DNA of 64,000 bases, taken from the NCBI RefSeq assembly GCF_009905725.1, contig NZ_JAAAKV010000009.1:186001-250000 (forward strand), given 5' to 3'. The notes under the pieces are model-generated. The model ran no database searches, was not told where the DNA came from, and saw only the letters and a list, made by a program, of their open reading frames with translations. The stretch comes from Emticicia sp. CRIBPO. GTDB taxonomy: Bacteria > Bacteroidota > Bacteroidia > Cytophagales > Spirosomataceae. The position numbers were made by a program, and so were the translations under genes. Of this stretch, positions 47,627 to 57,381 are shown piece by piece. The number at the start of each line of letters is the position of its first letter. Position 1 is the stretch's first letter.

Positions 47627-50600
47627 ATGACAAAAAAAACTTATCTTATCCTATTATTTAGCATTCTGACGCTGGCTGGCTTTGCCCAGACCAAAAACGT
47701 CATGGTTTTCTCAAAAACCGCCGGTTTCAGACACTCTTCTATCAAAGAAGGAAGGGAATTTCTGACAGACCTGGGCAAAAAAGAGGGCTTCACCGTTTAT
47801 CTGACCGAAAACAGTGACGACTTCACAGAAGAAAAATTAAAAAAATACAACCTTGTCATTTTCCTGAATACCACAGGAGATGTACTTGAACCGGCCCAAC
47901 AGGCTGACTTTGAAAGGTACATCCAGGCCGGAGGGGGTTACATGGGTATCCATGCAGCTTCCGACACCGAGTACAACTGGCCGTGGTACAATGACCTGAT
48001 GGGAGGTTACTTTGCCAGCCACCCCGGCAGGAACGTCTCCAATGTACAGAACGGAAAAATGATCGTCCTGGACAAAACTCACCCTTCAACCGCCCACATG
48101 CCGGATGAATTCGAGCGTAAAGATGAGTTTTATGATTTCAAATCATTGAAAACCGACCTGCTTAAATTCCTGATCAAAGTGGATGAAAACTCCTATAAAG
48201 AAGGAAAAATGGGTGATTTCCACCCGATGTCATGGTACCATGAATTTGACGGCGGAAAGGCGTTCTATACCAATTACGGCCATACTCCTGAAACCTTCAA
48301 AGAGCCGTTGATGGTTAAACACTTCCTGGAAGGCATCAAATGGGCGATGGCCGCTAAACTGGATTATTCGAAAGCCAAAAGCAAGAGAGCCCCTGAAGAA
48401 AACAGGTTTATCAAAACCAACCTGGTAAAAAACCTGGACGAACCGACCGAAATGGCGGTTATGCCTAATGGCAAAGTCATCCTCGTGGAGAGAAAAGGAG
48501 CAGTAAAAATATGGAACCCGGCTACCGGAAAGACCAAAGTGGCTGCCCAGCTGAATGTGTATCAGAAATTCGAATATGGACTGATGGGGGTAAACATTGA
48601 CCCTCAGTTCGAAAAAAACAACTGGGTATACCTGTTCTATTCTCCTCAAACCGAAGAACACAAAGACCAGTTCCTCTCAAGATTTGTATATGATCAGAAA
48701 CTTGACACCCTTTTGCTTTCTACCGAAAAAGTGATCCTGAGATTCCCGGCCAAAAGAGTGGAATGCTGCCATACCGGTGGCTCTATCGACTGGGACAGCA
48801 AAGGAAATCTTTTCCTTTCGACCGGGGACGACACCAACCCGTTTGCCTCTGACGGCTATTCTCCAACCGACTTCGGTAAAGGCCGCGAAGGCTGGGATGC
48901 CCTTCGTTCATCAGGTAACACCAATGACCTGAGAGGAAAAATATTGAGGATCACGCCTACTCCGGAAGGTGGCTACACCATTCCTGCAGGCAATTTATTT
49001 CCTGTCGGAACACCGAAAACAAAACCTGAAATTTACGTGATGGGTAACAGGAACCCTTACCGTATTGCTGTAGATAAAAAAACAGACTATTTATACTGGG
49101 GTGATATAGGGCCGGATGCCGGAAAACCAAACCCTGAGCGTGGTCCTGAAGGTTATGTGGAATTTAACCAGGCCCGCAAAGCCGGTAATTACGGATGGCC
49201 GTTGTTTGTAGGAAATAACTTCGCCTACAATGCCTATGATTTCGAGAAAAAAGTATCGGGGCCTAAACCTGATCCTTTAAAGCCGATCAACAATTCACCG
49301 AACAATACCGGCTTAACAGAGCTTCCTCCTACCCAGAGACCGATGATCTGGTATAGCTACGGCGAATCAAAAGAATTCCCTCTGCTGGGCAAAGGAGGCT
49401 GCAACCCTATGGGCGGCCCGGTTTACAACAGCGAGGAATACAGCAATTCACCCAATAAATTCCCTAACTATTTTGACGGCAAATTCTTTGCTTACGAATG
49501 GATGAGAGACTGGATTATCCTGGTAAGCATGGATAAGGACGGCAATTATACCGGTATGGAAAAATTCATGCCGTCTACCAAATTCTACCACCCGATGGAC
49601 ATGAGCTTCAGTAAAGACGGGGTTTTGTATGTACTTGAATACGGGATGAACTGGTTTGCCCAGAATGAAGAAGCCATGCTTTCGAAAATAGAGTACAACC
49701 CCGGTAACCGCAAACCGATCGTTAAAGCTACTTCAAATGTGACTGCAGGGGCTGCTCCGTTTACTGTTAAATTCAGCTCTGCCGGAACCATTGATCATGA
49801 TGGAGATGCCATCACTTATAACTGGAACTTCGGCAAGGGAGTACCTGCTTCCAAACTGCCTAACCCAACCGTCACTTTTGCCAAACCCGGTGAATATAAC
49901 GTGGTGCTGACGGTGAAAGACAAATTGGGCAACACTGCCACCGAAAGCCTGAAAATCAAAGTCGGCAATGCCGTTCCGGCGGTTGATATTGCTGTCAAAG
50001 GTAACAAGACTTTCTTCCTTGACGATAAAATTGATTATGAAGTAAAAGTAAATGATAAAGAAGACGGAAGCCTGGTAAAAGGCATCAGTCCTGAGGATGT
50101 CGTCGTGAGCATCAACTACCTTGAAGGTTTTGACAAAACAGTCATTGAACAAGGCCACAAAGAAAATACCGGGTTTGTAGCCGGAAAAAGACAGATTGAG
50201 CTGAGCGACTGTCTGGCTTGTCACTCTGCCGATAAGAAATCCATCGGGCCATCTTTTAAGGATATTGCCGGAAAGTACAGGAAGAATGCTCAGAATATAC
50301 AATTGCTGACCACTAAGATCATCAATGGCGGCGGCGGTGTATGGGGCGAACAAGCCATGGCAGCTCACCCTCAGCACAGCATATCTGACGCCAAAGACAT
50401 GGCCGATTATATCCTGTCAATCAACGACACCAAAAAGGTTTCAAAACCAACCAAAGGTGAATATGCTGCGGTAGATCACAAAGCAAAAAAAGACGGTGCG
50501 TACCTGATTCAGGCTACTTATACGGACAAAGGCGGAAAAGAAATCGGACCGATCACCAATTCCAAAGTAGTAGCTTTGAGAAGTCCTTCGATCAGAGCTT

Positions 50601-50965
50601 CGGCTTATGATGAAGCGGATAAAACAGCCAAGTTTACGGTACCGAACATCGGCGAACTGCTGACAGCCAATGACGGAGGTTTCGCTAAATACAGTGCCAT
50701 TGACCTGACCGGAATCAGCAAGATCAGCATTGGAGCGATGGGCCAGAAAGGCCAGACTGCGGGGGGCACTATTGAGGTAAGATACGGATCGAAAACCGGC
50801 AAGTTGCTAGGAACTCTCAACATAGATGAGGCTTCCATGAAGGCTTCTGAGATCAACATCAAAGAAACCACGCCTCAGCCGCTTGACCTTTACCTGATAT
50901 TCAAAAACCCTGCTGCTGAAGGAAAACCGTTGTATGGTATCAGCAACATAGAATTTAAGAAATAA
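47627..50965 (+). CDS. ThuA - PQQ sugar dehydrogenase - PKD - cytochrome c - carbohydrate-binding fusion (1112 aa), second copy
   Basis: Paralogue of the gene at 23,289, with the same order: signal peptide (MTKKTYLILLFSILTLAGFAQ), ThuA domain (about 24-245), sugar dehydrogenase propeller (about 260-690) with CCHTGG at Cys380-Cys381-His382, PKD domain (about 705-785, DHDGDAITYNWN), heme site CLACH at 862-866, and a CBM6-like C-terminus (about 955-1112). It lacks the DUF3471-like tail of the first copy and is 138 residues shorter. A more likely TATATTTG promoter lies upstream. It is not linked to isomerase or transporter genes, so it may act on a different sugar with shared downstream enzymes. 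The ATG at 47,627 is preceded by an out-of-frame ATG at 47,620. Confidence 0.88.
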   Translation: MTKKTYLILLFSILTLAGFAQTKNVMVFSKTAGFRHSSIKEGREFLTDLGKKEGFTVYLTENSDDFTEEKLKKYNLVIFLNTTGDVLEPAQQADFERYIQAGGGYMGIHAASDTEYNWPWYNDLMGGYFASHPGRNVSNVQNGKMIVLDKTHPSTAHMPDEFERKDEFYDFKSLKTDLLKFLIKVDENSYKEGKMGDFHPMSWYHEFDGGKAFYTNYGHTPETFKEPLMVKHFLEGIKWAMAAKLDYSKAKSKRAPEENRFIKTNLVKNLDEPTEMAVMPNGKVILVERKGAVKIWNPATGKTKVAAQLNVYQKFEYGLMGVNIDPQFEKNNWVYLFYSPQTEEHKDQFLSRFVYDQKLDTLLLSTEKVILRFPAKRVECCHTGGSIDWDSKGNLFLSTGDDTNPFASDGYSPTDFGKGREGWDALRSSGNTNDLRGKILRITPTPEGGYTIPAGNLFPVGTPKTKPEIYVMGNRNPYRIAVDKKTDYLYWGDIGPDAGKPNPERGPEGYVEFNQARKAGNYGWPLFVGNNFAYNAYDFEKKVSGPKPDPLKPINNSPNNTGLTELPPTQRPMIWYSYGESKEFPLLGKGGCNPMGGPVYNSEEYSNSPNKFPNYFDGKFFAYEWMRDWIILVSMDKDGNYTGMEKFMPSTKFYHPMDMSFSKDGVLYVLEYGMNWFAQNEEAMLSKIEYNPGNRKPIVKATSNVTAGAAPFTVKFSSAGTIDHDGDAITYNWNFGKGVPASKLPNPTVTFAKPGEYNVVLTVKDKLGNTATESLKIKVGNAVPAVDIAVKGNKTFFLDDKIDYEVKVNDKEDGSLVKGISPEDVVVSINYLEGFDKTVIEQGHKENTGFVAGKRQIELSDCLACHSADKKSIGPSFKDIAGKYRKNAQNIQLLTTKIINGGGGVWGEQAMAAHPQHSISDAKDMADYILSINDTKKVSKPTKGEYAAVDHKAKKDGAYLIQATYTDKGGKEIGPITNSKVVALRSPSIRASAYDEADKTAKFTVPNIGELLTANDGGFAKYSAIDLTGISKISIGAMGQKGQTAGGTIEVRYGSKTGKLLGTLNIDEASMKASEINIKETTPQPLDLYLIFKNPAAEGKPLYGISNIEFKK

Positions 50966-50982
50966 AATATTTCGATTATATG

Positions 50983-51016
50983 AAAGCCTCGCGTATATTT
51001 ACGCGAGGCTTTTTTT
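50983..51016 (+). terminator. Intrinsic terminator of the second fusion gene
   Basis: A 12-bp perfect stem (AAAGCCTCGCGT with ACGCGAGGCTTT, loop ATATTT) followed by T to 51016, 18 bases after the stop. Confidence 0.9.
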
Positions 51017-51041
51017 GTATCCATAACTTTTATAAAACCAC

Positions 51042-51989
51042 ATGAACCGTATCCGGCAATTTTTCCGTGAGAGCTTAGATCTCAGTATAGCAGAGGCCAA
51101 ATCTGCGATGGTACTTTTCGCTTTTATTTTCCTTATTTTAACGGTTACCCTGACGGCTAGCTGGTTTTTTGACAAAAAAGCCGGCGAAGTGATCATTACT
51201 GAATTCGGAGAGACCGCCTTACCCGAAAAGGAAGAAAGAAAACCCTATTTTAAAAGGGACAATTACCCGGAAAGCCGGAAGATACCGGTCAGACATTTCG
51301 CTTTTGACCCCAACCAGGCTTCTGAATCTGATTTGCTGACGCTGGGCATTGCTAAACCGCAGGTGAGAATGATCGTCAACTACCGGAAGAAAAACGGAAA
51401 GTTCAGGTTCAAAGAAGACCTGAACAGGATTTATGGTTTCCAGCCGGAGGTTTACGCGGCCCTGGAAAATTATATTCAATTGCCTTCCAGATCAGTAACA
51501 AAACCGGGATCAAAACCTGAATTCTCGGCAAAACCTGAACCTTACCAGGAAAGCCAGAAACCGGGTTTTACCCCCAGGGTTTTCAGTAAGGAAATCAGTA
51601 AATTCGATATCAACACGGCAGACACGACCCAACTCAAAATGCTCAAAGGCATTGGTTCGGTACTCTCGTCCAGGATCATTAAATTCAGGGATATGCTCGG
51701 AGGATTCACCGGCACAGACCAGGTGGCAGAAACCTACGGGGTGAGCCCTGAAGCGATGGAAGAGATCAGGAAATACACTTTTGTAAAGGCACCGGTCAAT
51801 AAAATCAAAATCAATTCTGTAAGTCCTGAAAAATTCAGGCATCCTTATCTCAAAGGGTACCTGGCTAAAACCATCATCAATTACCGGAAACAACACGGCA
51901 GGTTCAATTCCATAGCAGACCTGCGGAATATTCAGACCCTGGACGAGGCAGTAATTACAAAACTGGAGCCTTACCTCGAATTTGACTGA
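51042..51989 (+). CDS. Helix-hairpin-helix (ComEA-like) membrane protein
   Basis: A 315-residue protein with one N-terminal transmembrane helix (about residues 22-44, SAMVLFAFIFLILTVTLTAS) and three ComEA-type helix-hairpin-helix repeats outside: FDPNQASESDLLTLGIAKPQ, FDINTADTTQLKMLKGIGSV and INSVSPEKFRHPYLKGYLAK. The HhH motif binds DNA backbone, so this may be a membrane-bound competence-type DNA receptor, or a general DNA-binding protein of the ComEA family. The Pro/Lys-rich linker (residues about 150-185) separates repeats 1 and 2. No comEC is nearby. Confidence 0.84.
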   Translation: MNRIRQFFRESLDLSIAEAKSAMVLFAFIFLILTVTLTASWFFDKKAGEVIITEFGETALPEKEERKPYFKRDNYPESRKIPVRHFAFDPNQASESDLLTLGIAKPQVRMIVNYRKKNGKFRFKEDLNRIYGFQPEVYAALENYIQLPSRSVTKPGSKPEFSAKPEPYQESQKPGFTPRVFSKEISKFDINTADTTQLKMLKGIGSVLSSRIIKFRDMLGGFTGTDQVAETYGVSPEAMEEIRKYTFVKAPVNKIKINSVSPEKFRHPYLKGYLAKTIINYRKQHGRFNSIADLRNIQTLDEAVITKLEPYLEFD

Positions 51990-52091
51990 TTTTTTAACCC
52001 CAGCCTGAGTATTTTACGGGTTTTAGTCTTAAATTTATGATTCCCACACTCAGACATCATCCCAAACATTTATTTGACCAGATTAAACGAT

Positions 52092-53960
52092 ATGAAAAAA
52101 CTCTTTATCAGCCTTATGACCCTTACTGCAACGGTTTCCGGTGCGTGGGCCCAGTCATTTAATAATTTCCCCGTCACCACCCAGAAACCCCCTTTACATG
52201 GCAAAAACTGGATGGCAATTACCGGAAAACCGCTTGCAGCGACTGCCGGAGCGATGATTTTCAGTAAGGGCGGCAACGCCATCGACGCCTCCTGTGCCAT
52301 GCTGGCCGCCACCTGTACCATGTGGGACGTACTCAGCTGGGGAGGCGAAACCCAGGCCCTGATCTACAACCCGAAAACTAAAAAAGTGATCGCGATCAAT
52401 GCCATGGGCGTGGCCCCGACAGGAGCTACGGTAGAATTCTACAAGAACAAAGGCATGAAATATCCGCCTGAATATGGTCCGCTGGCAGCTACCACACCGG
52501 GCACACCCGGTGGTTTGCTTACCATGCTGGCTGAATACGGCACCATGAGCCTCAAAGAAGTACTGGCACCTGCCATGCAGCTGGCCGAAGGCTATCCGAT
52601 TGAAGCCCAGACCGCCAACGCCATGGAGCAGGGCAAAAGAAGAATAAAAGAATGGCCTTATTCAAAAAAGGTGTTCCTGCCGCACCTTGGCGAGAAAAGA
52701 GAGGCTCCTTCAGCCGGAGAGATTTTTGTTCAGAAAGACCTGCTGGCTACGCTTCAGAAAATGGTGGACGCCGAGCAGGATGCCTTGAAAAAAGGCAAAA
52801 CACGTAAGGATGCGATCTATGCTGCCTATGACCGTTTTTATAAAGGGGATATCGCCAAAGAAATTGCCAGAGGAACCCAGGAACAGGGTGGCCTGATCAC
52901 GGAAAAAGACATGGCTGAATGGAAAGTCAAAATCGAAGAACCGATGATGACCACTTACAGAGGGATAGAGGTTTATAAAATGCAGCAATGGACCCAGGGC
53001 CCCGTGATGTTGCAAACCCTGAATATGCTGGAAAACTTTGACCTGAAAAGCATGGGATACAACTCAACAAGGTACATCCATACCCTTTATCAGACCATGA
53101 ACCTGGCCTTTGCAGACCGTGATTTCTATTACGGTGACCCGGCTTTTGCCCCTGAAGAACCCATGAAAGGTCTGTTATCAAAAGAATATGCAAAAGAAAG
53201 GATCAAAAATATCAATTGGGTGGTGAATGACTCGCTTGTCCGCCCGGGCGACCCCTACCCTTTCGAAGGCAAACTCAATCCTTACCTGGACATCCTGAAC
53301 AAATGGGAAAACACCAAAGCCTCTGCCAACAGACACGATCAGAATGGCCCGAATGATAAATATATGGAAGACTTTACGGCCGGAACCACCTCTGTGGAAG
53401 CCACGGATAAAGAAGGCTGGGTAGTTTCCATTACCCCGAGTGGCGGATGGTTACCGGCTTGTATTGCAGGCAACACCGGCGTGGGATTAAGTCAAAGAAT
53501 GCAGTCGTTTGTGCTGGATGCCAACGAAAACCCTTTCAACGTGCTGGAACCAGGCAAAAGACCGAGGGTGACCCTGACGCCAAGCATGGCTTTGAAAGAC
53601 GGCAAACCCTACATCTCCTTTGCCAAGCAGGCGGGTGATGAACAGGATCAGTTGTTACTGCAATTCTTTCTGAATATGGTAGAATTCGGCATGACCGTGC
53701 AGGAAGCTACCGAGGCACCAAGCTTCAAGACCCTACAGATGTATGGCAGTTTCGGAGCACACGAAAAGACCCGCGGCGGGCTGATTCTCAACAATGCCAT
53801 GCCACCGTGGTCAAGAAAAGAATTATCAAGAATGGGCTATAAACTATCATACCAGGAACGCACAAGCGGACCGATCAACGCCATCTACTTCGACTGGATT
53901 CACGGTACTTTCTGGGGTGGGTCCAGTAACCACGGGGAAGATTACGGGATTGGCTGGTAA
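52092..53960 (+). CDS. Exported gamma-glutamyltransferase family protein
   Basis: A 622-residue Ntn-hydrolase precursor. Signal peptide MKKLFISLMTLTATVSGAWAQ; I use the ATG at 52092 rather than one 18 bases earlier, because it starts the signal cleanly. The large subunit has ATAGAMIFSKGGNAIDA and GGETQALIYNPKT. Autocleavage is expected before the catalytic Thr432 in TAGTTSVEATDKEG, and the small subunit includes TPSGGWLPACIAGNTGVG and RPRVTLTPSMAL. Members hydrolyse or transfer gamma-glutamyl groups from glutathione-like substrates in the periplasm. The usual oxyanion glycine pair is present. Followed by an M24 peptidase gene 115 bases later. Confidence 0.92.
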   Translation: MKKLFISLMTLTATVSGAWAQSFNNFPVTTQKPPLHGKNWMAITGKPLAATAGAMIFSKGGNAIDASCAMLAATCTMWDVLSWGGETQALIYNPKTKKVIAINAMGVAPTGATVEFYKNKGMKYPPEYGPLAATTPGTPGGLLTMLAEYGTMSLKEVLAPAMQLAEGYPIEAQTANAMEQGKRRIKEWPYSKKVFLPHLGEKREAPSAGEIFVQKDLLATLQKMVDAEQDALKKGKTRKDAIYAAYDRFYKGDIAKEIARGTQEQGGLITEKDMAEWKVKIEEPMMTTYRGIEVYKMQQWTQGPVMLQTLNMLENFDLKSMGYNSTRYIHTLYQTMNLAFADRDFYYGDPAFAPEEPMKGLLSKEYAKERIKNINWVVNDSLVRPGDPYPFEGKLNPYLDILNKWENTKASANRHDQNGPNDKYMEDFTAGTTSVEATDKEGWVVSITPSGGWLPACIAGNTGVGLSQRMQSFVLDANENPFNVLEPGKRPRVTLTPSMALKDGKPYISFAKQAGDEQDQLLLQFFLNMVEFGMTVQEATEAPSFKTLQMYGSFGAHEKTRGGLILNNAMPPWSRKELSRMGYKLSYQERTSGPINAIYFDWIHGTFWGGSSNHGEDYGIGW

Positions 53961-53977
53961 ATATTCCCTCTGAAGTT

Positions 53978-54043
53978 CACCATTAAGACGGAAAGGACAC
54001 AAAGGCGTTGATAAAACTAAATGTCCTCCATGTCTTGATGGTG
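53978..54043. repeat. Long imperfect stem-loop between the GGT and M24 genes
   Basis: Arms CACCATTAAGAC and GTCTTGATGGTG (one G-T pair) enclose a second inner pair GGACA/TGTCC. The whole region can fold as one 66-base hairpin. Related interspersed CACCA(T/C)AAAGAC repeats occur in other Bacteroidota from memory. Confidence 0.5.
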
Positions 54044-54074
54044 ATTACATACATCATCAACAACCTGAACTTAA

Positions 54075-55397
54075 ATGAAGAAACTGCGTATTTTATTCTT
54101 GCTTTTATTGGTTTCAGAGCTCAGTGCTCAGACTTACCCGGTGATTCTCCCTGAAAAGAAAAGGGCTGAAGTGATCGACGATATCCTGGAAGACCGCATG
54201 ACGAACCTGCTCCCGAAACTCATGCGGAAAGAAGGCATAGACATGTGGATCATTATTTCAAGGGAATATAACGAAGATCCGGTCATGAAAACGATGTTGC
54301 CGTCAGTCTGGCTGTCGGCCCGCCGTAGGACTATTTTTGTATTCTTTGATAACGGGCAGGCTGTAGAAAGACTGGCCATTGCCCGGTATGACGTCGGGAA
54401 CCTCCTCAAAGGCGAGTGGGACCTCAATACTTATCCCGACCAATGGGACGCCTTGGTTAAAACCATTGCCCAGAAAAAACCTAAGAAAATTGGGCTCGAT
54501 TTCTCTAAAAACTATGGTCATGCCGACGGCCTCACCTACACAGAGCATGGTGAGCTGATGAAAAAACTCCCTGAAGCAGAAAAAGCAAAGGTGGTTTCAG
54601 CAGAAAACCTGGCGGTGGGCTGGCTGGAGACCCGCACCGAAAAAGAAGTGGTCCTGTATGAAATGCTCGGGAAGATATCACACAGCATCATCGACGAAGC
54701 ATTCTCTGAAAAAGTAATACAACCGGGTGTCACCACCACTGATGACGTGGTTTGGTGGCTGAGACAAAAAGTGACGGACCTGGGACTGGAAACCTGGTTT
54801 CATCCGACGGTAGATGTGCAGCGGTTTGACCCTGAAAACTTTGACCACCTCCGCACCTTCTCCAAAAAACCGGATAAACAGGTGATCATTCCCGGCGACC
54901 TGCTGCACTGTGATTTTGGCATCTCCTATTTAAGGCTCAACACCGACCATCAGCAGCTGGCTTATGTCCTGAAACCGGATGAAAAGGAAATCCCGGCCTA
55001 TCTGACCGGGGCCATGAAAGAAGGCAACCGCCTGCAGGAAATCCTGACTGAAAACTTCAAAACCGGCATGAGTGGCAACCAGATACTGGCCAATGCCCTG
55101 GCACAAAGCAAGAAAGAGAACATCAACGGCACCATTTATACCCACCCGATCGGGCTGCACGGCCATGCCGCAGGACCAACCATCGGCATGTGGGACAACC
55201 AGGGCAAGACGATCGGCCCGGGAGACTACCCGCTGCTGCCCAACACGGCCTATTCTATAGAACTGAATGCCGCTACCCGCATAGAAGAATGGAAAAAGAC
55301 CATCAGGATCATGCTGGAAGAAAACGGGTATTTTGACGGGCAGAGTTTCAGGTACATTGATGGGAGGCAGAAGGCGATTTTGAAGATACCCAGGTGA
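54075..55397 (+). CDS. Exported M24-family metallopeptidase (Xaa-Pro aminopeptidase-like)
   Basis: A 440-residue protein with signal peptide (LRILFLLLLVSELSAQ). N-terminal creatinase-like domain (about 30-160, MRKEGIDMWIIISREYNEDP) and a pita-bread catalytic domain (about 175-430) with metal-ligand segments DLLHCDFGISYLRL, HPIGLHGHAAGPTIGM, and YSIELNAATR. Members hydrolyse Xaa-Pro dipeptides, but other members are only M24-like; the family cleaves N-terminal residues before proline. Located after the gamma-glutamyltransferase; both may serve periplasmic peptide recycling. Confidence 0.9.
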   Translation: MKKLRILFLLLLVSELSAQTYPVILPEKKRAEVIDDILEDRMTNLLPKLMRKEGIDMWIIISREYNEDPVMKTMLPSVWLSARRRTIFVFFDNGQAVERLAIARYDVGNLLKGEWDLNTYPDQWDALVKTIAQKKPKKIGLDFSKNYGHADGLTYTEHGELMKKLPEAEKAKVVSAENLAVGWLETRTEKEVVLYEMLGKISHSIIDEAFSEKVIQPGVTTTDDVVWWLRQKVTDLGLETWFHPTVDVQRFDPENFDHLRTFSKKPDKQVIIPGDLLHCDFGISYLRLNTDHQQLAYVLKPDEKEIPAYLTGAMKEGNRLQEILTENFKTGMSGNQILANALAQSKKENINGTIYTHPIGLHGHAAGPTIGMWDNQGKTIGPGDYPLLPNTAYSIELNAATRIEEWKKTIRIMLEENGYFDGQSFRYIDGRQKAILKIPR

Positions 55398-55628
55398 GGT
55401 TTTGGGAGCTATAAGCTTCCTTATTTCCCTACTCGTTTGCAGAAGGAGAAATGGATGTTAAAGCAAAAGCTCCTTATGGCAAAAAAGATCAATGAAAGGA
55501 TAAATTACCACTAAAGAACCCTTTAAAATAAATAAAAGAGCAGAAGCAGGCGGAGAAATTACGGACAAGCACTATTTAAAATGAAAATTATTATTAAATT
55601 CGTTATAAATATTCAACCCCGTATAACC

Positions 55629-56744
55629 ATGAAAATTCTCTTTTCTTTTATCCTTTTGTTCTCCGGCCTCCTGATTGGTCTGCCAACCAGGGCAGAGGAT
55701 TTTAAAACACTTGAGATCGGTTCCAAAGCCCCTGATTTTTCGCTGAAGGGGACCGACAACAAAACCTACTCGCTGGCCAGTTTCAGCAAGTCCGACATCC
55801 TCGTGATCATTTTTACCTGTAACCACTGCCCTACCGCCCAGGCCTATGAAGACCGGATCAAAGACTTTACGAGTCAGTATAAAAGTAAAGGGGTGCAATT
55901 GGTAGCCATCAGCCCGAATTCAGATGCGGCGGTGAGGTTTGATGAGCTGGGCTATACCGACCTGAGCGACAGTTTTGAAGAAATGCAGATCAGAAGCAAA
56001 GACAAGGCTTATAACTTCCCGTATCTGTATGACGGTGATACACAGGCTGTGGCTGAAAAATATGGTCCTGTTACCACCCCACAGGCCTTTGTATTTGACA
56101 AAAGCCGCATCCTGAGATATGTGGGCAGGATTGATGATGACGAACACATCGGCAGAGCCAAAAAATTTGACCTGAAAGAAGCAGTAGACCAGATGCTGGC
56201 AGGCCAGGCGGTTAAAACTCCGGAAACCAAAGTCTTCGGTTGCTCTGTCAAGTGGAAATCTAAAATGGAATGGAAAAAACAGGAAGTGGAAAGCTGGAAA
56301 AAAGAAGCTGTCAGTCTTGAACAGGCAGACATTCCAAAAATCAAAGAACTGATCAAAAACGGCTCCGGCAACTATCGCCTGATCAACTTCTGGGCTACCT
56401 GGTGTGGCCCCTGCGTGACGGAATTCAGTTCACTGGTAGAATCAGACCGGATGTACAGAGGCCGTGAATTTGAATTTATCACGGTCACCCTCGATGCAAA
56501 AGTCTCTCACGATAAGGCCCTTAATTTCCTTAAAAAGAAATACGCGTCCAATAAAAATTACATCTTCGGAGACGAGAACAAATATGAGCTGATAGAGGCC
56601 GTGGACCCGAAGTGGCAGGGGGCCTTACCTTACACCATCCTGGTATCTCCGCAGGGAGAAATCGTCTTCAGGCAGATGGGTATTATCGAGCCGCTAAAGC
56701 TTCGCAAGGCGATTGTGGAGAAGATCGGCAGGTATTACCCCTGA
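55629..56744 (+). CDS. Tandem thioredoxin-fold protein (AhpC/TSA-like plus TlpA-like)
   Basis: A 371-residue exported protein (signal ILFSFILLFSGLLIGLPTRA). The N-terminal redoxin domain (about 25-195) has TCNHCPTAQ with Cys64-x2-Cys67, and the C-terminal TlpA-like domain (about 225-371) has NFWATWCGPCVTEF with Cys259-x2-Cys262. The two CxxC sites are different in context: the first resembles thioredoxin-like peroxidases/reductases, the second a typical cytochrome-maturation TlpA. I use the ATG at 55629, since it starts the signal peptide, rather than an ATG 48 bases earlier. A periplasmic disulfide-handling role is inferred. Confidence 0.9.
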   Translation: MKILFSFILLFSGLLIGLPTRAEDFKTLEIGSKAPDFSLKGTDNKTYSLASFSKSDILVIIFTCNHCPTAQAYEDRIKDFTSQYKSKGVQLVAISPNSDAAVRFDELGYTDLSDSFEEMQIRSKDKAYNFPYLYDGDTQAVAEKYGPVTTPQAFVFDKSRILRYVGRIDDDEHIGRAKKFDLKEAVDQMLAGQAVKTPETKVFGCSVKWKSKMEWKKQEVESWKKEAVSLEQADIPKIKELIKNGSGNYRLINFWATWCGPCVTEFSSLVESDRMYRGREFEFITVTLDAKVSHDKALNFLKKKYASNKNYIFGDENKYELIEAVDPKWQGALPYTILVSPQGEIVFRQMGIIEPLKLRKAIVEKIGRYYP

Positions 56745-56791
56745 AATCCGGTCAGACCTTTGGGAAGCACTTACGATAAAGTACAGAATAT

Positions 56792-57358
56792 ATGAAATTT
56801 GAAATTCTGCTGCTGATGCTATGCACCTTTACCATTTCGGCACAAAACAGGATTAGTTTCGACAGCAACTGCCTGAACAGAAACTCTGTCCTGTTTACTG
56901 AGGCTATGATGGACCTGAAGGGAGAGCCGTTTATCAAAAAACTACTGAAAAGTGAGGAAGAAATCCTGATGTTCTGCCGGGTTGATTCCCTGGGGTATCT
57001 CAGGGAAATGGTCAGGATGATGCCGCCGGAAAAGCCCATCCCGGAAAACATCAAGAAAGAAATAACCGCTTACCTGTTCAGCCGTAAAATACCTTTTTAC
57101 ATCTGTTACACCAAGCCGGCCGACATGGGCGAAAAGGAGGCGGTAGTGCTGATTACGAAGGAGCTGTTCCGCCAGAACGACTCCCTGCACCTGATGAATG
57201 TAGGTTTCCCGGGTGATCTGATGAAATTCTACAACCCAGCACCGGGAACACCCAATACCTTAGAAGCCAGGTTCGAATATCTTAAAGGAGAAATGAGAAA
57301 AGTCAGAATGACGCCGGTTTTAAGAAACTGGAAGCAGGCGGTCAGGTTGAATTTCTGA
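56792..57358 (+). CDS. Hypothetical exported protein (188 aa)
   Basis: Signal peptide MKFEILLLMLCTFTISAQ, then a mature part with the segments KSEEEILMFCRVDSLGYLRE and ENIKKEITAYLFSRKIPFYI. This pattern, including a two-cysteine middle, is not one I can assign. It follows the tandem thioredoxin gene by 47 bases and may share its transcript. The stop codon lies inside a hairpin (57337-57363). Function unknown. Confidence 0.6.
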   Translation: MKFEILLLMLCTFTISAQNRISFDSNCLNRNSVLFTEAMMDLKGEPFIKKLLKSEEEILMFCRVDSLGYLREMVRMMPPEKPIPENIKKEITAYLFSRKIPFYICYTKPADMGEKEAVVLITKELFRQNDSLHLMNVGFPGDLMKFYNPAPGTPNTLEARFEYLKGEMRKVRMTPVLRNWKQAVRLNF

Positions 57359-57363
57359 CCGCC
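57337..57363 (+). terminator. Hairpin spanning the stop codon of the last gene of the unit
   Basis: GGCGGTCAG and CTGACCGCC with a 9-base loop, overlapping the TGA at 57356-57358. A moderate T-rich stretch follows (57371-57381). Confidence 0.5.
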
Positions 57364-57381
57364 GGGGTTGGTGTTTTTATT

